A stretch of 64,000 nucleotides of DNA from Flavobacterium kayseriense. Lineage in GTDB: Bacteria > Bacteroidota > Bacteroidia > Flavobacteriales > Flavobacteriaceae. Position 1 is the first letter of the stretch, and every line of letters begins with the position of its first letter. This document shows, one piece after another, positions 61,949 to 64,000 of this stretch. A program made the position numbers and the translations under genes. Under the pieces are notes generated by a model. It was not told where the DNA came from and did no database searches. It saw nothing but the letters and a program-made list of their open reading frames with translations. The stretch spans positions 186,001 to 250,000 of the forward strand of contig NZ_JACRUI010000004.1 in NCBI RefSeq assembly GCF_014305095.1, written 5' to 3'.

Positions 61949-62374
61949 TTATTTATTTCTATTTATTATTCTTTCGATTGCATTTTTTAACTGTGTCAAA
62001 TCCTCTAGGGACACATTTAAAGCTTGAACTACGGTCTCCGGAACACATTGTGCTTTTTCCCTTAGCTCTTCACCAGCGGCAGTCAGTGAAACAATTACTA
62101 CGCGTTCATCAACAGTGCTGCGCGTTCGCTTTACTAGCCCCTTAACTTCTAATCTTTTGAGTAAAGGTGTTAATGTTCCATTATCTAATTGTAGCTTACC
62201 TCCTATTTGATTTACAGTTTGCGCTGTATTTTCCCAAAGGACTAGAAGTACTAAATATTGAGGATAGGTCAGATCAAGCCGATCCAAAATTGGCCGGTAT
62301 AAATTTGTGATTTCCCGCGATAAAGCATATACGGGAAAACAAACTTGAGCATCTAATTTTAAAAGATCTACCAT
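61949..62374 (-). CDS. ohrR: MarR-family regulator, OhrR type
   Basis: The start is taken at MVDLLKLDAQVCFPVYALSR, as in OhrR proteins; an ATG 24 bases upstream is also in frame. 141 residues, winged helix (LGGKLQLDNGTLTPLLKRLE recognition region, RTRSTVDERVVIVSLT wing). The N-terminal Cys in QVCFPVY is the peroxide-sensing residue of OhrR. It should repress the following ohr and nitroreductase genes until oxidised. Confidence 0.9.
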   Translation of the reverse strand: MVDLLKLDAQVCFPVYALSREITNLYRPILDRLDLTYPQYLVLLVLWENTAQTVNQIGGKLQLDNGTLTPLLKRLEVKGLVKRTRSTVDERVVIVSLTAAGEELREKAQCVPETVVQALNVSLEDLTQLKNAIERIINRNK

Positions 62375-62406
62375 ATTTCTACTTTTAAACTGACGCAAAG
62401 ATATAT

Positions 62407-62418
62407 ATTGCGCACAAT
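62407..62418. promoter_or_regulatory. Possible OhrR operator upstream of ohrR
   Basis: ATTG-CGCA-CAAT (62407-62418) is an inverted repeat lying 33 bases upstream of the ohrR start, and a further CACAAT half-site follows at 62428-62433. AT-rich inverted repeats in this position are typical OhrR sites, but the match is not specific. Confidence 0.35.
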
Positions 62419-62477
62419 ATAATTTTACACAATGTAGTTAAACTTTAGTTAAGGAAGTTTAAAATACGTCTAACTCC

Positions 62478-64000
62478 TTACGGTTTTATTTCAGAAATCC
62501 ACTGATCTGTAGTTCCCCAAGATGTATTTGGCTCTGCACTTGTTTCTATTAACAGTAGTCCACCTGCCATGATTTCTTGATGACTTAGCCAGTTCCTGTT
62601 TATTTTTTTATTATTCAACCAAACTGCTTCGACATAAAAATGATCTTTGTTATAATTTTTAACTTCAATTGTAAAAGTGTTTTTTTTTGCCAGTTGTAGT
62701 GTAACCTTCTTAAAAATAGGTGCTGTTAAATAATAAATAGAATCACCAACATTAGCTGCAGAAAGCCCAATACTGCGCAAGACAAACCAAGAGGACATCG
62801 TACCCGCATCATCATCCATCGTACGTACGTACGCTTGAGGCTGATTTTTGTAAATACGACCAATGTAAGAATCGATTCCTTTGCTGTTATCGTTAAAATA
62901 ACTTTGGACAACAGTATCCAACAACAGCTCACGGAATAATTTTTGAGACTTCCACGGTTGTCTGCTAGCATTGTACAAACCGGGCACTTGCAAATCTGGT
63001 TGGTTTGCATGGTTGTAATTGTCCTCATCAAAAAACTGATCGAGTTGTGCAACAAATTTATCTTCGCTACCAATTAAATTCTTTAATCCTTTCAAATCAA
63101 AAGGGACAAACCATCTGTATTGCCAAACTGTACCTTGATACATTCCTCTAGCAGGCATTTTATCAACATCTTCCTTAGATAAATCGGCAAAATCTTTCTT
63201 CCAATAACTTTTGTATTCTACTGCTTTTTGAAGATAATCTTCACTAAGTTGCACATCCTTTGTAATTTTCAGTATTTCTGACAAAGCCCAATTATCATAG
63301 GATGATTCTAGTGCTTTGTCTGCAGAATTGTACTCCAAGCGATTCCCTTCGGCGATTAAAGAATCTTTAATTGTATTGAAATCAACTTTATATCCTTTGT
63401 TATATGCATCCAGAAGTACAACCATCGCATGCTCAGTGCGGACGGTTGGCGAAGGCTCATGTTTTGTTGCCCAATTATTTTTCCCATACACATACAAATT
63501 GGAAATCGACTTCGTAATGGCACCGTACTTTTCAGGATAAGCTAAAGACAGGAGTGGTAATTGTTCTCTGTAATTGTCCCAAATTGCCCAACCATTATAT
63601 ATAGAGTCCCTAGATCTTTGAATGCTACCATCAATAGCTGCATAGGTGCCATCTTTCTCTGAAATTAAAAAAGGAGCTTGCAAGGCTCGGTATAAAAGGG
63701 AATAAAACAAATCTTCTCTATCTTTCTCACCTTCTACCTTAATTTTACCGAGTAATGTATTCCACTCTGCTTTAGTTTGATTTGCAAGAACTGACGACGA
63801 AACCGTTTTAATTCTTTCTTTAGCGTAAACCGTACTAACCGATGAAAAACCTATGCGTAATCGCATTTCCTTAGCTTCCTTTGCCCCTTCAACAAGAAGC
63901 TTATGAGTATCTATAGCATTTATTGAAGCGGCATTCGAAATTTCGATTGCATAGTATATCCGATATATCCCTTTATCACAAGTAGTTTTGGTTTCGACCC
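62478..64000 (-). CDS. GH92 family glycoside hydrolase (alpha-1,2-mannosidase), C-terminal part
   Basis: The open frame continues past 63866 to the right edge without a stop, so the N-terminus is outside. More than 505 residues are visible. GH92 signatures: SLLYRALQAPFLISEKDGTY, WDNYREQLPLLSLAYP, MPARGMYQGTVWQYRWFVPFD and DDDAGTMSSWFVLRSIG near the end, with the acidic residues that bind Ca2+ and catalyse. It removes mannose from N-glycan- or mannan-type substrates, in the periplasm or at the surface. It is divergent from no visible partner in the window. Confidence 0.88.
   Translation of the reverse strand, partial: VETKTTCDKGIYRIYYAIEISNAASINAIDTHKLLVEGAKEAKEMRLRIGFSSVSTVYAKERIKTVSSSVLANQTKAEWNTLLGKIKVEGEKDREDLFYSLLYRALQAPFLISEKDGTYAAIDGSIQRSRDSIYNGWAIWDNYREQLPLLSLAYPEKYGAITKSISNLYVYGKNNWATKHEPSPTVRTEHAMVVLLDAYNKGYKVDFNTIKDSLIAEGNRLEYNSADKALESSYDNWALSEILKITKDVQLSEDYLQKAVEYKSYWKKDFADLSKEDVDKMPARGMYQGTVWQYRWFVPFDLKGLKNLIGSEDKFVAQLDQFFDEDNYNHANQPDLQVPGLYNASRQPWKSQKLFRELLLDTVVQSYFNDNSKGIDSYIGRIYKNQPQAYVRTMDDDAGTMSSWFVLRSIGLSAANVGDSIYYLTAPIFKKVTLQLAKKNTFTIEVKNYNKDHFYVEAVWLNNKKINRNWLSHQEIMAGGLLLIETSAEPNTSWGTTDQWISEIKP

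Noticed and set aside
1..64000. Search by eye for tRNA, rRNA, riboswitches and a tyrosine integron integrase
   Set aside because: None could be supported; the integrase in particular is absent from all open frames of the window.

Overview
The window is a chromosomal segment of a member of the Bacteroidota, most likely Flavobacterium or a close relative in the Flavobacteriaceae. The DNA is AT-rich and starts are preceded by A-rich stretches instead of Shine-Dalgarno motifs. Several genes have TAnnTTTG-type promoter elements. Lineage-restricted families are present (DUF6452, DUF6048, DUF6095, DUF6146, DUF6787, CbpM), along with a carboxypeptidase-like TonB receptor and several intergenic repeats of a type I recognise from flavobacterial genomes.

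Left part (1-25.4 kb) is ordinary core genome: the end of cbpM; a six-PAS histidine kinase overlapping its response regulator; a cation/proton antiporter; an outer-membrane beta-barrel; a cysteine desulfurase; a Smr-domain protein; the cysteine synthesis pair cysE-cysM; a CPBP protease; OsmC; a CocE/NonD hydrolase; rlmD with DUF6452-DUF6048; a THUMP-type RNA methyltransferase; and a ZIP transporter.

Middle part (25.6-37.7 kb) is the most notable region. It reads as an integron-type gene-cassette array without an integrase (a CALIN). Six attC-like imperfect palindromes of about 124-132 bp lie after the genes, and all genes are on the + strand. The 7-10 bases that open each cassette (GTT + variable) are the reverse complement of the bases that open the attC at the end of the same cassette. 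This holds for all six cassettes and is the signature left by insertion of circular cassettes. The cargo is an exported small protein, a two-gene DUF4297-HerA anti-phage system, a secreted TPR protein, a small protein with a possible uracil-DNA-glycosylase-like protein, a 727-aa SMC/AAA_13-like ATPase, and a MntA-HepT toxin-antitoxin pair. Three of the six attC sites are interrupted at exactly the same place (the ACGT of the AACG^TT core) and in the same orientation. One carries a complete IS1182-type element and two carry short internally deleted derivatives, one of them tandemly duplicated. The insertion-sequence family therefore appears to target attC.

Right part (37.7-64 kb) returns to chromosomal genes: SMR efflux, GNAT, nhaA, murQ, TerC, parE and parC with a second HEPN/MNT toxin-antitoxin pair between them, ychF, a TonB receptor, ferredoxin, acyl-CoA reductase, serC-serA, DUF6146-DUF6787, an ohrR-ohr-nitroreductase cluster, and a GH92 alpha-mannosidase that runs off the window. 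No rRNA, tRNA, CRISPR array or integron integrase was found.
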